Positions 50,381 through 58,952 of a DNA stretch of 64,000 nt are shown piece after piece. The position numbers and the translations under genes were made by a program. The notes under the pieces are model-generated. The model was not told the origin of the DNA. It saw nothing but the letters and a program-made list of their open reading frames with translations, and ran no database searches. The stretch comes from Streptomyces sp. SID8374 (GTDB lineage Bacteria; Actinomycetota; Actinomycetes; Streptomycetales; Streptomycetaceae): positions 1,612,001 through 1,676,000 of the forward strand of contig NZ_WWGH01000002.1 of the NCBI RefSeq assembly GCF_009865135.1, given 5' to 3'. Numbering within the stretch: position 1 is the stretch's first letter; each line of letters starts with the position of its first letter.

Positions 50381-52051
50381 ATGGTCCGTGTTGAATCACC
50401 GCCGACCGACAGAGAAGTCCCCGTCGTCCGCGTAGTCCTGCCGCCCGTGGTCCTGCTGGCCGGCGCCACCGCCGCCGGCGTGGCCCTGGTGGTCCCGGCC
50501 GCGCGGATACCAGTCGCCGTGTGCGGCGCGATCACCACGCTCGTGGTCGCCGTGCTCACCGTGGCGCTGCACCGCCGCAGGCGCGCCATGGCCGCCCAGC
50601 GCGCGGAGTACGAACAGCGCATCGCCTACCTGGAACACCGCATCCTGAGCCATGACTCCGAGACCGTGCGGCTGACCAAGGAGGTCATGCCCGCCGCCAT
50701 CCGGCGTCTGCGGGTGGGCAATTCGCCCGAGGAGGTCATGCGCGACATCGTCGACGCGGATGTGGCCAACCGGCATCTGCCCAAGGCGCTGCGCGAGCAG
50801 ATCTACCAGGTCCTCGAAGTCATCGACAACGAGGAGGCCCGGCGTGACTCCGCCCAGCGCGCCTTCGTCAGTGTCGCCCGCCGCGTCCAGGCGATCGTGC
50901 ACCGCCAGGCCAGTGAGCTGCGGGAGATGGAGGACCACTACGGGCGCAACCCCGAGGTCTTCGACGACCTGCTGCGCATCGACCACGGCACCGCGCTGAT
51001 CGGCCGGCTCGCCGACTCCATCGCCGTACTCGGCGGGGCCCGCCCCAGCCGCCAGTGGCCCAAGCCCGTACCGCTGTTCAGCGTGTTGCGCGGCGCGATG
51101 TCCCGCATCCTGGAGTACCAGCGCGTCGATCTGCACTCGATCGCCAAGGTCGCCATCGTCGGCACCTCGGTGGAGCCGCTCATCCACGCCTGCGCCGAAC
51201 TCCTCGACAACGCGACCCGCTACTCGCCTCCCCAGACCCGGGTGCACGTCACCGCGGTCGAGGTGCAGACCGGTATCGCCATCGAGATCGAGGACGGCGG
51301 CGTCAGCCTCAGCGAGGAGGCCCGCGCCCGGGCCGAGAACATGCTCGCCCAGGCCCAGGCCGGCATCAACATGAACGACCTCGGGGAGTCCCCGCGGCTC
51401 GGCATGGCCGTCGTCGGACGCCTCTCGCGCATGTACCAGCTCCAGGTGTCGCTGCGCCAGTCGGCGTACGGCGGTGTCCGCGCGGTCCTCATCGTGCCGC
51501 GCGACATGATCACCACGGGCCCCGCCCCGGGCATCGCCCACGGCATCGGCGCCACCTCGCGGCCCACCAGCTCGCTGGACATGTCGCAGCTCCAGCACGT
51601 GGTGCCGCCGCCCGGAAAGCGCAAGCCCAAGCCCGCCGCCACCGGCCCGGTGCCCTCCGTGGTCGCACCGGCACCCAGCGGTGCCCCCGCGGCCGCGGCC
51701 CGTCCGGCCGCGTCCGTACCGGCCATGGAGGACGACGTCCCGGTGGTCACCGAGTGGACCGAGAACGGACTGCCGCAGCGCCGCAGCCGGGGCCGCGCCC
51801 CGCTCGGCTCGCACAACCTGCCGCAGCAGCCCCCGCCGGCACCCGCTCCCGTCAACGGGGGGCTGCCCAGCAGAGGCGGGCACCCGGACGGCGGCGGACA
51901 CGGCGGGCAGGGCGGTTCCGGCGGCTCCGGCGGCGAGAAGCCGCCCGGCCTCTGGCTGGAGGCCTTCACCAAGGCCGTCAACGGCGTACCGCAGGAACCG
52001 AAGCACGGCGAAGACTCCGATGACGCGTGGGACAAGGGAGACCTGAAGTGA
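50381..52051 (+). CDS. cvnA: Conservon sensor-like histidine kinase homologue
   Basis: The 556-residue protein has two N-terminal membrane helices (about residues 17-60), a helical cytoplasmic region, an ATPase domain with ACAELLDNATRYSPPQT and GMAVVGRLSRMYQLQV, and a long Pro/Gly-rich tail from about 385. CvnA proteins resemble histidine kinases but act at the membrane with the small proteins CvnB to CvnD, like a eukaryotic G-protein-coupled system. ATG at 50381 follows AGAGGG. CvnB starts on its stop codon (GTGA). Confidence 0.93.
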   Translation: MVRVESPPTDREVPVVRVVLPPVVLLAGATAAGVALVVPAARIPVAVCGAITTLVVAVLTVALHRRRRAMAAQRAEYEQRIAYLEHRILSHDSETVRLTKEVMPAAIRRLRVGNSPEEVMRDIVDADVANRHLPKALREQIYQVLEVIDNEEARRDSAQRAFVSVARRVQAIVHRQASELREMEDHYGRNPEVFDDLLRIDHGTALIGRLADSIAVLGGARPSRQWPKPVPLFSVLRGAMSRILEYQRVDLHSIAKVAIVGTSVEPLIHACAELLDNATRYSPPQTRVHVTAVEVQTGIAIEIEDGGVSLSEEARARAENMLAQAQAGINMNDLGESPRLGMAVVGRLSRMYQLQVSLRQSAYGGVRAVLIVPRDMITTGPAPGIAHGIGATSRPTSSLDMSQLQHVVPPPGKRKPKPAATGPVPSVVAPAPSGAPAAAARPAASVPAMEDDVPVVTEWTENGLPQRRSRGRAPLGSHNLPQQPPPAPAPVNGGLPSRGGHPDGGGHGGQGGSGGSGGEKPPGLWLEAFTKAVNGVPQEPKHGEDSDDAWDKGDLK

Positions 52052-52455
52052 TCCAGCAGCGGGGAAACATGGACTGGATGCTCAAGGAGCTGGCCGACGA
52101 CGTGCCGAGCATCCACCAGATCGTGGTGCTCTCCTCGGACGGGCTGCGCATCGCCATGCACGGCGGCGACCCCGATGTCGCCGACCGGCTGGCGGCCGCC
52201 TGCGCCGGGCTCCAGAGCCTGGCCGCCGCGGTGGCCACCGAAATCCCGTACAGCGACGGCCTGATGAAGCTCGTCGTCATCGAAGTCACCGGCGGCTTCT
52301 TCTACTTGATGGCGGCCGGTACCGGTGCCTATCTCGCCGTGCTCGCGGGCGAGACCGTGGACGCCGGTCTGGTCGGCGCCAGGATGCGGGACATGGTCGT
52401 GCGGATCGGTGCCCACCTGACCAGTCCGCCCCGCCACGGCGGGCAGTCCGGATGA
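52048..52455 (+). CDS. cvnB: Conservon roadblock/LC7 protein
   Basis: The 135-residue roadblock/LC7-domain protein (DWMLKELADDVPSIHQIVVL, MAAGTGAYLAVLAGETVDAG) is expected to act with the GTPase CvnD, perhaps as an activating or docking subunit at the membrane. GTG at 52048 has GGGAG 7 bases upstream; the ATG at 52069 is an alternative. Overlaps cvnA and cvnC by four bases each. Confidence 0.92.
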   Translation: MIQQRGNMDWMLKELADDVPSIHQIVVLSSDGLRIAMHGGDPDVADRLAAACAGLQSLAAAVATEIPYSDGLMKLVVIEVTGGFFYLMAAGTGAYLAVLAGETVDAGLVGARMRDMVVRIGAHLTSPPRHGGQSG

Positions 52456-52823
52456 GCGGACCCCGACGAGAACGCCGCAAGACCGATCCGGCGCTCAGCG
52501 ATCCGGAACGGCTGTACGTGATCACCGGTGATCTCGACGACAGTGAACGGGCCGCACTCGACCTGGTCACGATGGTCGTCGCGCAGGCCGAGCCCTCGCC
52601 GACGTTCCAGCCGGAGCAGGCCGCGATCCTGCGGCTCTGTCAGGCGCCTTTATCGGTCGCCGAGATCTCCGCCTACCTCAGCCTGCCGTTCAGCGTGGTC
52701 ACCTCGCTCCTGAGCGATCTCCTCGCGACCGAACTCATCGAGTCGCGTGCGCCGATCGTCCGCGCCACACTCCCCGACAGGTCCCTTCTCGAAGCGGTGA
52801 TGCATGGACTTCAGAAGCTCTGA
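52452..52823 (+). CDS. cvnC: Conservon DUF742 protein
   Basis: The 123-residue protein has a winged-helix-like DUF742 domain (LRLCQAPLSVAEISAYLSLP, FSVVTSLLSDLLATELIESR). Members are part of every conservon and may link the GTPase to regulation. ATG start overlaps cvnB (ATGA); the end overlaps cvnD by 20 bases. Confidence 0.92.
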   Translation: MSGPRRERRKTDPALSDPERLYVITGDLDDSERAALDLVTMVVAQAEPSPTFQPEQAAILRLCQAPLSVAEISAYLSLPFSVVTSLLSDLLATELIESRAPIVRATLPDRSLLEAVMHGLQKL

Positions 52824-53418
52824 CACGATCACCGGACCCCGCAGCGAGGACGTCCTTCCCACCACGGCCACCGCCGCGGTGAAGGTCGTGATCGTCGGCG
52901 GGTTCGGGGTCGGCAAGACGACCATGGTCGGCTCGGTCAGCGAGATCCGGCCCCTGACGACCGAAGAGACCATGACCCAGGCCGGCGTCGGCGTGGACGA
53001 CAACGCCGGGGTGGAGACCAAGACCGCCACCACCGTCGCCATGGACTTCGGCCGGATCAGCCTCAGCGAGGAGCTGATCCTCTACCTGTTCGGCACCCCC
53101 GGCCAGGAACGCTTCTGGTTCCTGTGGAACGGCCTCTTCGAAGGGGCCCTCGGCGCCGTCGTCCTCATCGACACCCGGCGGCTGGAGGTCAGCTTCGACG
53201 TCATCGGGCGGCTGGAGGAGCGCGGGGTGCCGTTCGTGGTGGCCGTCAACACCTTCCCCGACGCACCGCACCACCCGGTCGAGGCCCTGCGCAGAGCCCT
53301 CGACCTGCCGGACGAGGTCCCGATGATCGACTGCGACGCCCGGCTGCGGACCTCCAGCCGCGATGTGCTGATGACCCTGATGCGCTATCTGCACAGCCTG
53401 GCCGTCCCGCTCGCCTGA
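52804..53418 (+). CDS. cvnD: Conservon small GTPase
   Basis: The 204-residue protein is a Ras-like ATP/GTP-binding protein with G1 VGGFGVGKTTMVGSVSE (about residues 28-44), G3 in LYLFGTPGQERFWF and G4-like VAVNTFPDAP. Gly-Gln-Glu in GQE is the hydrolysis region. It is the switch of the conservon. The 210-base gap to the P450 holds two copies of CGGTTCCGGCCGTTC. Confidence 0.93.
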   Translation: MDFRSSDTITGPRSEDVLPTTATAAVKVVIVGGFGVGKTTMVGSVSEIRPLTTEETMTQAGVGVDDNAGVETKTATTVAMDFGRISLSEELILYLFGTPGQERFWFLWNGLFEGALGAVVLIDTRRLEVSFDVIGRLEERGVPFVVAVNTFPDAPHHPVEALRRALDLPDEVPMIDCDARLRTSSRDVLMTLMRYLHSLAVPLA

Positions 53419-53430
53419 CGGGCCGTGGAA

Positions 53431-53482
53431 CGGTTCCGGCCGTTCGCCCCGCCCCGTTCCGTGGGAGCGGTTCCGGCCGTTC
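53431..53482. repeat. Repeated GC-rich motif between cvnD and the P450
   Basis: CGGTTCCGGCCGTTC occurs at 53431-53445 and 53468-53482, and a short stem GGGACGG/CCGTCCC follows. These may weaken read-through from cvnD into the P450 gene. No gene lies here. Confidence 0.5.
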
Positions 53483-53628
53483 CCGCCGCCCGGTGTTCCG
53501 TCGGCCCCGGGACGGTTCCCGGCCGTCCCGGCGCCGGGGGCGCGCGCCGTTCCCCCGGCGCGCACCCCCCTCGTACGCCCCTGCCCACCTGCGCTCGCCC
53601 CTTGGCCGTCCTGATCCCTGGAGCCACA

Positions 53629-55194
53629 GTGACAACCCCCTTCCACCACGAGCCCGGCGCCGTCCCGCCGCCCCTGTGCCCGGCCCACAACCTCGGCATC
53701 GGCCCCGGCGGCCTGCGCCGGCTCTACGGCCCCGAGGCGGAGAACGACCCCGCCGGCCTCTACGCCAAGCTCCGCGCCGAACACGGCACGGTCGCCCCGG
53801 TCCTGCTCCACGGCGACGTACCCGCCTGGCTGGTCCTCGGCCACAGCGAGAACCTCCACCTCACCCGGACCCCATCCCAGTTCTCCCGGGACTCCCGGCG
53901 CTGGCGGGCCCTCCAGGACGGCAGCGTCGCCCCGGACCACCCGCTCGCCCCGATCTTCACCTGGCAGCCCGTCTGCGTCTTCGCCGACGGCGCCAAGCAC
54001 GAGCGGCAGCGCGGCGCGGTCACCGACAGCATGGAGCGCATCGACACCCGGGGGGTGCGCCGCCACATCAACCGCTTCAGTAACCGGCTGGTCAACGAGT
54101 TCTCCGAGAAGGGCAGCGCGGACCTGGTCAGCCAGTTCGCGGACCATCTGCCGATGATGGTGATGTGCGCGATCTTCGGCATGCCCGAGGAGTACGACGA
54201 GCGGCTCGTCCAGGCGGCCCGCGACATGACCCGCGGCACCGAGACCGCCGTGTCCAGCAACGCCTACATCGTCGGGGTGCTGACCCGCCTGGTGGAGCGC
54301 CGCCGCGCCGAACCGGCCCCCGACTTCGCCTCCTGGCTCGTCGAACACCCCGCCACGATGACCGACGTCGAGGTCGTGGAGCATCTGCGCCTCATCCTCA
54401 TCGCGGCGTACGAGTCCACCGCCAACCTCATCGCCAACGTGCTGCGCATGGTCCTCACCGACCCGCGCTTCCGCGCCCGGCTCAGCGGCGGCCACATGAC
54501 CGTGCCCGAGGCGGTGGAGCAGACCCTCTGGGACGAGCCGCCCTTCACCGCCGTCTTCGGCCGGTGGGCGGTCGGCGACACCGAGCTGGGCGGCCAGCAG
54601 ATCAAGGCGGGCGACGCCCTGCTCGTCGGCATCGCCCCGGCCAACACCGACCCCACGGTCCGCCCCGACCTGACCGCCAACATGGAGGGCAACCGCGCCC
54701 ACCTCGCGTTCAGCGGCGGCCCGCACGAGTGCCCCGGCCAGGACATCGGCCGGGCCATCGCGGACGTCGGCGTCGACGCCCTCCTGATGCGCCTGCCCGA
54801 CCTGGAGCTGGGCGTCGACGAGAGCGAGCTGCGCTGGGTGGGCAACATCATGTCCCGCCACCTGGTGGAGCTGCCGGTGAAGTTCGCCCCCAGCCCGCAG
54901 CAGAAGCTGGACGCCGACCCGCTCTCGGTGATGGCCCGCGCCGCCCGCCCGAGCGGCGACTGGGAGATCTCCTCCCCGGCCCGTCCCGTCCCCGAGCCCG
55001 CGCACTCCCTCGCCGGGATGCAGCCCGCCCACGCCCCGGGCGCGGCCCCGCAGCCCCGCCCGGCCCCTTCGGACGCGCCCGCCGCGGCGCCCGGTGAGCC
55101 CGTCCCGGGGGCGGCCGTGGTCCCGCAGCAGCGCCGCCCGGCCGCGCCCGCCCGGCTCTGGCAGGCGGTCTCCCGCTGGTGGAACGGCTACTGA
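53629..55194 (+). CDS. Conservon-linked cytochrome P450, CYP157-like, with long C-terminal tail
   Basis: The 521-residue P450 has I-helix IAAYESTANLI, heme loop FSGGPHECPGQ (Cys near 368) and K-helix VEQTLWDEPPF, in which ExxR is replaced by EQTLW. This matches the CYP157 family normally found at the end of conservons. After about residue 430 comes a Pro/Ala-rich tail ending PARLWQAVSRWWNGY, whose Trp-rich end could bind the membrane. GTG at 53629 has GGAG 5 bases upstream and is chosen over a longer frame. No CYP154 partner follows. Confidence 0.9.
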   Translation: MTTPFHHEPGAVPPPLCPAHNLGIGPGGLRRLYGPEAENDPAGLYAKLRAEHGTVAPVLLHGDVPAWLVLGHSENLHLTRTPSQFSRDSRRWRALQDGSVAPDHPLAPIFTWQPVCVFADGAKHERQRGAVTDSMERIDTRGVRRHINRFSNRLVNEFSEKGSADLVSQFADHLPMMVMCAIFGMPEEYDERLVQAARDMTRGTETAVSSNAYIVGVLTRLVERRRAEPAPDFASWLVEHPATMTDVEVVEHLRLILIAAYESTANLIANVLRMVLTDPRFRARLSGGHMTVPEAVEQTLWDEPPFTAVFGRWAVGDTELGGQQIKAGDALLVGIAPANTDPTVRPDLTANMEGNRAHLAFSGGPHECPGQDIGRAIADVGVDALLMRLPDLELGVDESELRWVGNIMSRHLVELPVKFAPSPQQKLDADPLSVMARAARPSGDWEISSPARPVPEPAHSLAGMQPAHAPGAAPQPRPAPSDAPAAAPGEPVPGAAVVPQQRRPAAPARLWQAVSRWWNGY

Positions 55195-55200
55195 CCTGCC

Positions 55201-55245
55201 CGGCGGCGGTGCCGGACCCGTACGCGGGGTCCGGTGCCGCCGCCG
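55201..55245 (+). terminator. Terminator of the conservon
   Basis: A long stem of about 18 bp (two G-U pairs) between 55201-55218 and 55228-55245, starting 7 bases after the P450 stop. Confidence 0.8.
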
Positions 55246-55281
55246 ACATGTGCGGGGCGCACCCCCGTACCATCGATCAGC

Positions 55282-56628
55282 GTGAAGCTGACAATTCTTG
55301 GCGGTGGCGGATTCCGGGTGCCTCTCGTGTACGGGGCCCTGCTCGGCGATCATGCCGAGGGCCGCGTCTCCCGGGTCACCCTGTACGACACCGACGCCGA
55401 CCGGCTCACCGCCGTCGCCCGCGTCCTGGAGGAACAGGCACGCGGCATCCCTGACGCGCCCGCCGTCATCGCCACCACGGAACTCGACGAGGCGCTGCGC
55501 GGCGCCGACTTCGTCTTCTCCGCGATCCGCGTCGGCGGACTGGCCGGCCGGGCCGCCGATGAACGCGTCGCCCTGGACCTCGGCGTGCTCGGCCAGGAGA
55601 CGGTCGGCGCCGGAGGCATCGCCTACGGACTGCGCACCGTCCCCGTCGCCGTCGACCTGGCCCGGCGCATCGCCCGGCTCGCCCCGCACGCCTGGACCAT
55701 CAACTTCACCAACCCCGCCGGACTGGTCACCGAGGCCATGTCCCGCCACCTCGGCGACCGGGTCATCGGCATCTGCGACTCACCGGTCGGGCTCGGCCGC
55801 CGTATCGCGCGGGCCCTGGGCGCCGACCCCGACCGGGCCTGGATCGACTACGCCGGGCTCAACCACCTCGGCTGGGTGCGCGGCCTGTACGTCGACGGGC
55901 GGGACGAACTGCCCCGGCTGCTCGCGGACCCGGCGCTGCTCGGCTCCTTCGAGGAGGGCCGGCTCTTCGGGGCGGAGCTGCTCCGGTCGCTGGGGGCGAT
56001 CCCCAACGAGTACCTGCACTACTACTACTTCAACCGCGAGGCCGTCCGCTCCTACCAGGAGGCCGCGCAGACCCGGGGCGCCTTCCTCCGCGACCAGCAG
56101 GAGGGGTTCTACGCCCGGATGCGGGAGCCCGGCACCCCGGCCCTGGCCACCTGGGACCGCACCCGCGCCGAGCGCGAGGCCACATACATGGCGGAGAACC
56201 GGGACGTCGCCGGGGCGGGGGAGCGGGAGGAGAGCGACCTGGAGTCCGGCGGCTACGAGCAGGTGGCCCTCGCGCTGATGCGGGCCGTCGCCCGCGACGA
56301 ACGCACCTCGCTGATCCTCAACGTCCGCAACCGGACGGCCCTTTCGGCCCTGGACGCGGATGCGGTGGTGGAGGTGCCGTGCCTGGTCGACGCCAACGGG
56401 GCCCACCCGGTGGCCGTTTCGCCGCTCCCGTACCACGCCGTCGGTCTCGTCACGGCGGTGAAGGCCGTGGAGCGTACGGTGCTGGAGGCGGCGGAGAGCG
56501 GGTCGCGGGCGGCGGCCGTGCAGGCGTTCGCGCTGCACCCGCTGGTCGACTCCGTCGCGGTGGCCCGGCAGTTGGTGGACGGATACACCGAGGCCCACCC
56601 GCAGCTCGCCTACCTCGGCAAGCCGTAG
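55282..56628 (+). CDS. GH4-family 6-phospho-glycosidase
   Basis: The 448-residue enzyme starts with an NAD-binding fold (KLTILGGGGFRVPLVYGALL) and has GH4 motifs NFTNPAGLVTEAMSRH, GICDSPVGLGRR (metal-binding Cys) and DYAGLNHLGWVRG (metal-binding His). GH4 enzymes use NAD and Mn to cleave phospho-beta- or phospho-alpha-glycosides. The sequence is closest in feel to 6-phospho-beta-glucosidases, but no PTS genes are adjacent. GTG at 55282 lies 7 bases after TACCAT, so a leaderless start is likely. Confidence 0.88.
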   Translation: MKLTILGGGGFRVPLVYGALLGDHAEGRVSRVTLYDTDADRLTAVARVLEEQARGIPDAPAVIATTELDEALRGADFVFSAIRVGGLAGRAADERVALDLGVLGQETVGAGGIAYGLRTVPVAVDLARRIARLAPHAWTINFTNPAGLVTEAMSRHLGDRVIGICDSPVGLGRRIARALGADPDRAWIDYAGLNHLGWVRGLYVDGRDELPRLLADPALLGSFEEGRLFGAELLRSLGAIPNEYLHYYYFNREAVRSYQEAAQTRGAFLRDQQEGFYARMREPGTPALATWDRTRAEREATYMAENRDVAGAGEREESDLESGGYEQVALALMRAVARDERTSLILNVRNRTALSALDADAVVEVPCLVDANGAHPVAVSPLPYHAVGLVTAVKAVERTVLEAAESGSRAAAVQAFALHPLVDSVAVARQLVDGYTEAHPQLAYLGKP

Positions 56629-56643
56629 AGGCAGGCGCCCGGC

Positions 56644-57069
56644 TCAGGGGGCGGGGACGGCACTCCTGGCCCAGGTCGGGGCGACTCCCGCCACCTGGCA
56701 GACCATTAAGAAGAGCGGGATGGGCGGCGTGTACGGGGTGAGGCCGTCCGGCGAGTGGATCAGCCGGGGGCGCACGGCGGGGACGTCGGCGCCCCGGGCG
56801 TACATCACCTGCTCGGGCCAGTCCAGATCCAGGTCGGAGCCGGCCGGGACGATCCACCACCAGCGGTCCGCGTCGGCGAACACACAGCCGGTGCGCGGGA
56901 GATGGGACATCAGCCGGAAGCCGTGCCGCGCGGGCACACCGACCGCGTCGCACCCCAGGCTGGCCGACATCGAGGGCGGCAGCGACAACCGCACCCGCAC
57001 GCTCCGGGGTTCCTCGGCCGTCCTCGGGCGCGGCGCACCGCGCAGCCGGGACAGCGCGTTCCTCAGCAT
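56644..57069 (-). CDS. Hypothetical protein coupled to the HATPase gene
   Basis: The 141-residue protein has no recognised domain. Features are a basic N-terminus (MLRNALSRLRGAPRPR), the aromatic run DADRWWWIVPAGSD and a Pro-rich C-terminus. No signal peptide. Its ATG overlaps the end of the ATP-binding protein gene (ATGCTGA), so it is translated with it. Confidence 0.7.
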   Translation of the reverse strand: MLRNALSRLRGAPRPRTAEEPRSVRVRLSLPPSMSASLGCDAVGVPARHGFRLMSHLPRTGCVFADADRWWWIVPAGSDLDLDWPEQVMYARGADVPAVRPRLIHSPDGLTPYTPPIPLFLMVCQVAGVAPTWARSAVPAP

Positions 57070-57521
57070 GGCTGCTCCACGCCGTGCGGCAGCTCCGCCC
57101 ACACGATGCGCCCGGAGTGGTCGCCCGCGTCATGGAAGCCCCACGAGCTGCTCATCGTGTCGACCAGCAGCAGCCCGCGCCCGTGCTCGTCGTCGGAACA
57201 GCGGCGCAGCCGAGGGCCGCCGGGCTGGTGCCCCTGGTCCTGGACGGCTATCCGCAGACGTCTGCCGAGACACCGCAGCTCGCACACCACACGGGTGCTG
57301 GCGGTGTGCACGACCGCGTTGGTGACCAGCTCGGACACGATGAGAACGGCCGCGTCGTACACATCGGCGCCCAGCTTCCAGCTCTCCAGCCGGGCCCGGG
57401 TCAGCTGCCGGGCACCGGCCACCGACTCGGGGTGCGCGGGCAGCGCGAAGCAGTAACGGAGCGCTTCCGTCCCGGGGCTGAGGTCCATGAGCCGGGGGAT
57501 GAGCGCACTGCCAGGTGCCAC
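57063..57521 (-). CDS. RsbW-like ATP-binding protein
   Basis: The 152-residue HATPase-fold protein has the N-box VSELVTNAVVHT, a G1-like VQDQGHQPGGPRL and a G2-like GRGLLLVDTMSSSWG. It resembles anti-sigma-factor kinases, and relatives commonly lie next to XRE/DUF397 regulators in Streptomyces (the AbaA/WhiJ type loci). GTG at 57521 follows GAGGAATC. Divergent from the XRE regulator, with a strong palindrome between them. Confidence 0.87.
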   Translation of the reverse strand: MAPGSALIPRLMDLSPGTEALRYCFALPAHPESVAGARQLTRARLESWKLGADVYDAAVLIVSELVTNAVVHTASTRVVCELRCLGRRLRIAVQDQGHQPGGPRLRRCSDDEHGRGLLLVDTMSSSWGFHDAGDHSGRIVWAELPHGVEQPC

Positions 57522-57643
57522 GACCGATTCCTCACAGTGGGGGCTGCGTCACGCTTCGTTCCCCGGTGTGAGAGGAGCGGTCATGACTGAGCGAACTGGT
57601 TCGACTGCCAACTCTCCCCCTGCCGAGGACACTTGGCAAGGGG

Positions 57644-57664
57644 CACTCTGAAATTTTCAGAGTG
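57644..57664. promoter_or_regulatory. Perfect palindromic operator of the XRE/HATPase divergent unit
   Basis: Arms CACTCTGAAA (57644-57653) and TTTCAGAGTG (57655-57664) are separated by one base, a perfect 21-base palindrome in AT-richer DNA. It lies 65 bases before the XRE start and about 120 before the HATPase start. It is the likely binding site of the XRE protein for autoregulation. Confidence 0.7.
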
Positions 57665-57728
57665 GCTGTGTCGTTGGGGGCGCACGCGTGGCACACTGCT
57701 CGCAAAACAGCGCATGGGGAGGTCTGAA

Positions 57729-58589
57729 GTGAGCGAACCGCGGTCCGCCCCGACCGTGGGCCAGGTCGTGCTCGGCAAGCGCCTGCAGGATCTGCGGGAG
57801 CGCGTCGGCCTGACCCGTGACCAGGCGGCGAAGGTGCTCAGGGTCGCTCCCGCGACGATACGCAGGATGGAGACGGCCGAGGTCGGCCTCAAGATCCCCT
57901 ATGTCCAGCTGCTGCTGAAGGCCTACGGCGTCGCCGACGACGAGGCCGAGGCCTTCGTCGAACTGGCCGAGGAGGCCAACAAGCCCGGCTGGTGGCAGCG
58001 GTTCCACGACGTCCTGCCCGACTGGTTCAGCATGTACGTCAGCCTGGAGGGCGCCGCCAGCCTGCTGCGCATGTACGAGCCGCACTTCGTCCCCGGGCTG
58101 CTCCAGACGGAGGACTACGCGCGCTCGGTGATGCGCACCGGGGCCGTCGGCCAGACCCGGCCCGAGGACATCGAACGCCATGTGGCCCTGCGGATGGAGC
58201 GCCAGTCCCTGCTCGCCAAGGACGACGCCCCCCGACTGTGGGTGATCATGGACGAGACCGTCCTGCGGCGGCCGGTGGGCAGCGCACAGGTGATGCGCGC
58301 CCAGATCGACAAGCTGCTCGAATCCACCGAGCTGCCCCATGTCACCGTGCAGATCGCGGAGTTCGCGAGCGGCCACCACCCGGGCACCTACGGGCCGTTC
58401 GTCCTCTTCCGGTTCGCCGTTCCCGAACTTCCGGACATGGTCTTCAGCGAGTACCTCACCGGTGCGGTCTACTTCGACGCCCGCCCCGAGGTGGCCTCGT
58501 ACCTCGAAGTCATGGACCGCATGGCGGCTCAGGCCGCAACTGCACAACGCACGAAGGAAATCCTCCGGGACTTCCGCAAGGAGCTGTGA
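57729..58589 (+). CDS. XRE-family regulator of the WhiJ type (HTH plus DUF5753)
   Basis: The 286-residue protein has an N-terminal helix-turn-helix (LQDLRERVGLTRDQAAKVLR, then VAPATIRRMETAEVG) followed by a DUF5753 domain: YEPHFVPGLLQTEDYARSVM, LRMERQSLLAKDDAPRLWVI, TVQIAEFASGHHPGTYGPFV. Such proteins regulate development or antibiotic genes together with a small DUF397 partner, present here as the next gene (one-base overlap). GTG at 57729 is preceded by GGGGAGGT; ATG at 57714 is an alternative. Confidence 0.92.
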   Translation: MSEPRSAPTVGQVVLGKRLQDLRERVGLTRDQAAKVLRVAPATIRRMETAEVGLKIPYVQLLLKAYGVADDEAEAFVELAEEANKPGWWQRFHDVLPDWFSMYVSLEGAASLLRMYEPHFVPGLLQTEDYARSVMRTGAVGQTRPEDIERHVALRMERQSLLAKDDAPRLWVIMDETVLRRPVGSAQVMRAQIDKLLESTELPHVTVQIAEFASGHHPGTYGPFVLFRFAVPELPDMVFSEYLTGAVYFDARPEVASYLEVMDRMAAQAATAQRTKEILRDFRKEL

Positions 58590-58825
58590 TGAACCATATA
58601 TACAACGGCATGCCGGCCGCCGACCTCGGCTCCGAAGGCTGGTACAAGCCCTGGAGCGGTGGCAACGGGGGCAACTGCATCGAGGCCATGAAGCTCGCGG
58701 ACGGCCGGGTCGCGGTGCGCCAGTCCGCCGACCCGGAGGGCCCCGCGCTCATCTACTCCAACGGCGAGATCGCCGCGTTCATCCAGGGCGCCAAGGCGGG
58801 CCAGGCGGATTTCCTTCTCACCTGA
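58589..58825 (+). CDS. DUF397 partner protein
   Basis: The 78-residue DUF397 protein shows the family pattern WYKPWSGGNGGNCIEAMKLA followed by VAVRQSADPEGPALIYSNGE. These proteins act as partners, probably antagonists, of the XRE regulator encoded just upstream. TGATG overlap with that gene and GGAGCTG as ribosome site indicate coupled translation. Confidence 0.92.
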   Translation: MNHIYNGMPAADLGSEGWYKPWSGGNGGNCIEAMKLADGRVAVRQSADPEGPALIYSNGEIAAFIQGAKAGQADFLLT

Positions 58826-58952
58826 CGCACCACCACTTATCCTGTTCCCCGCACCGAAGGACCCGGCCTCTCGGAGCAGTTGGGCCCGTCCCGGCCCGTA
58901 CCAGCGTTGTGTTCCCCACCCTGATCGCCGACCACCACCCATGGAGTGCGCC

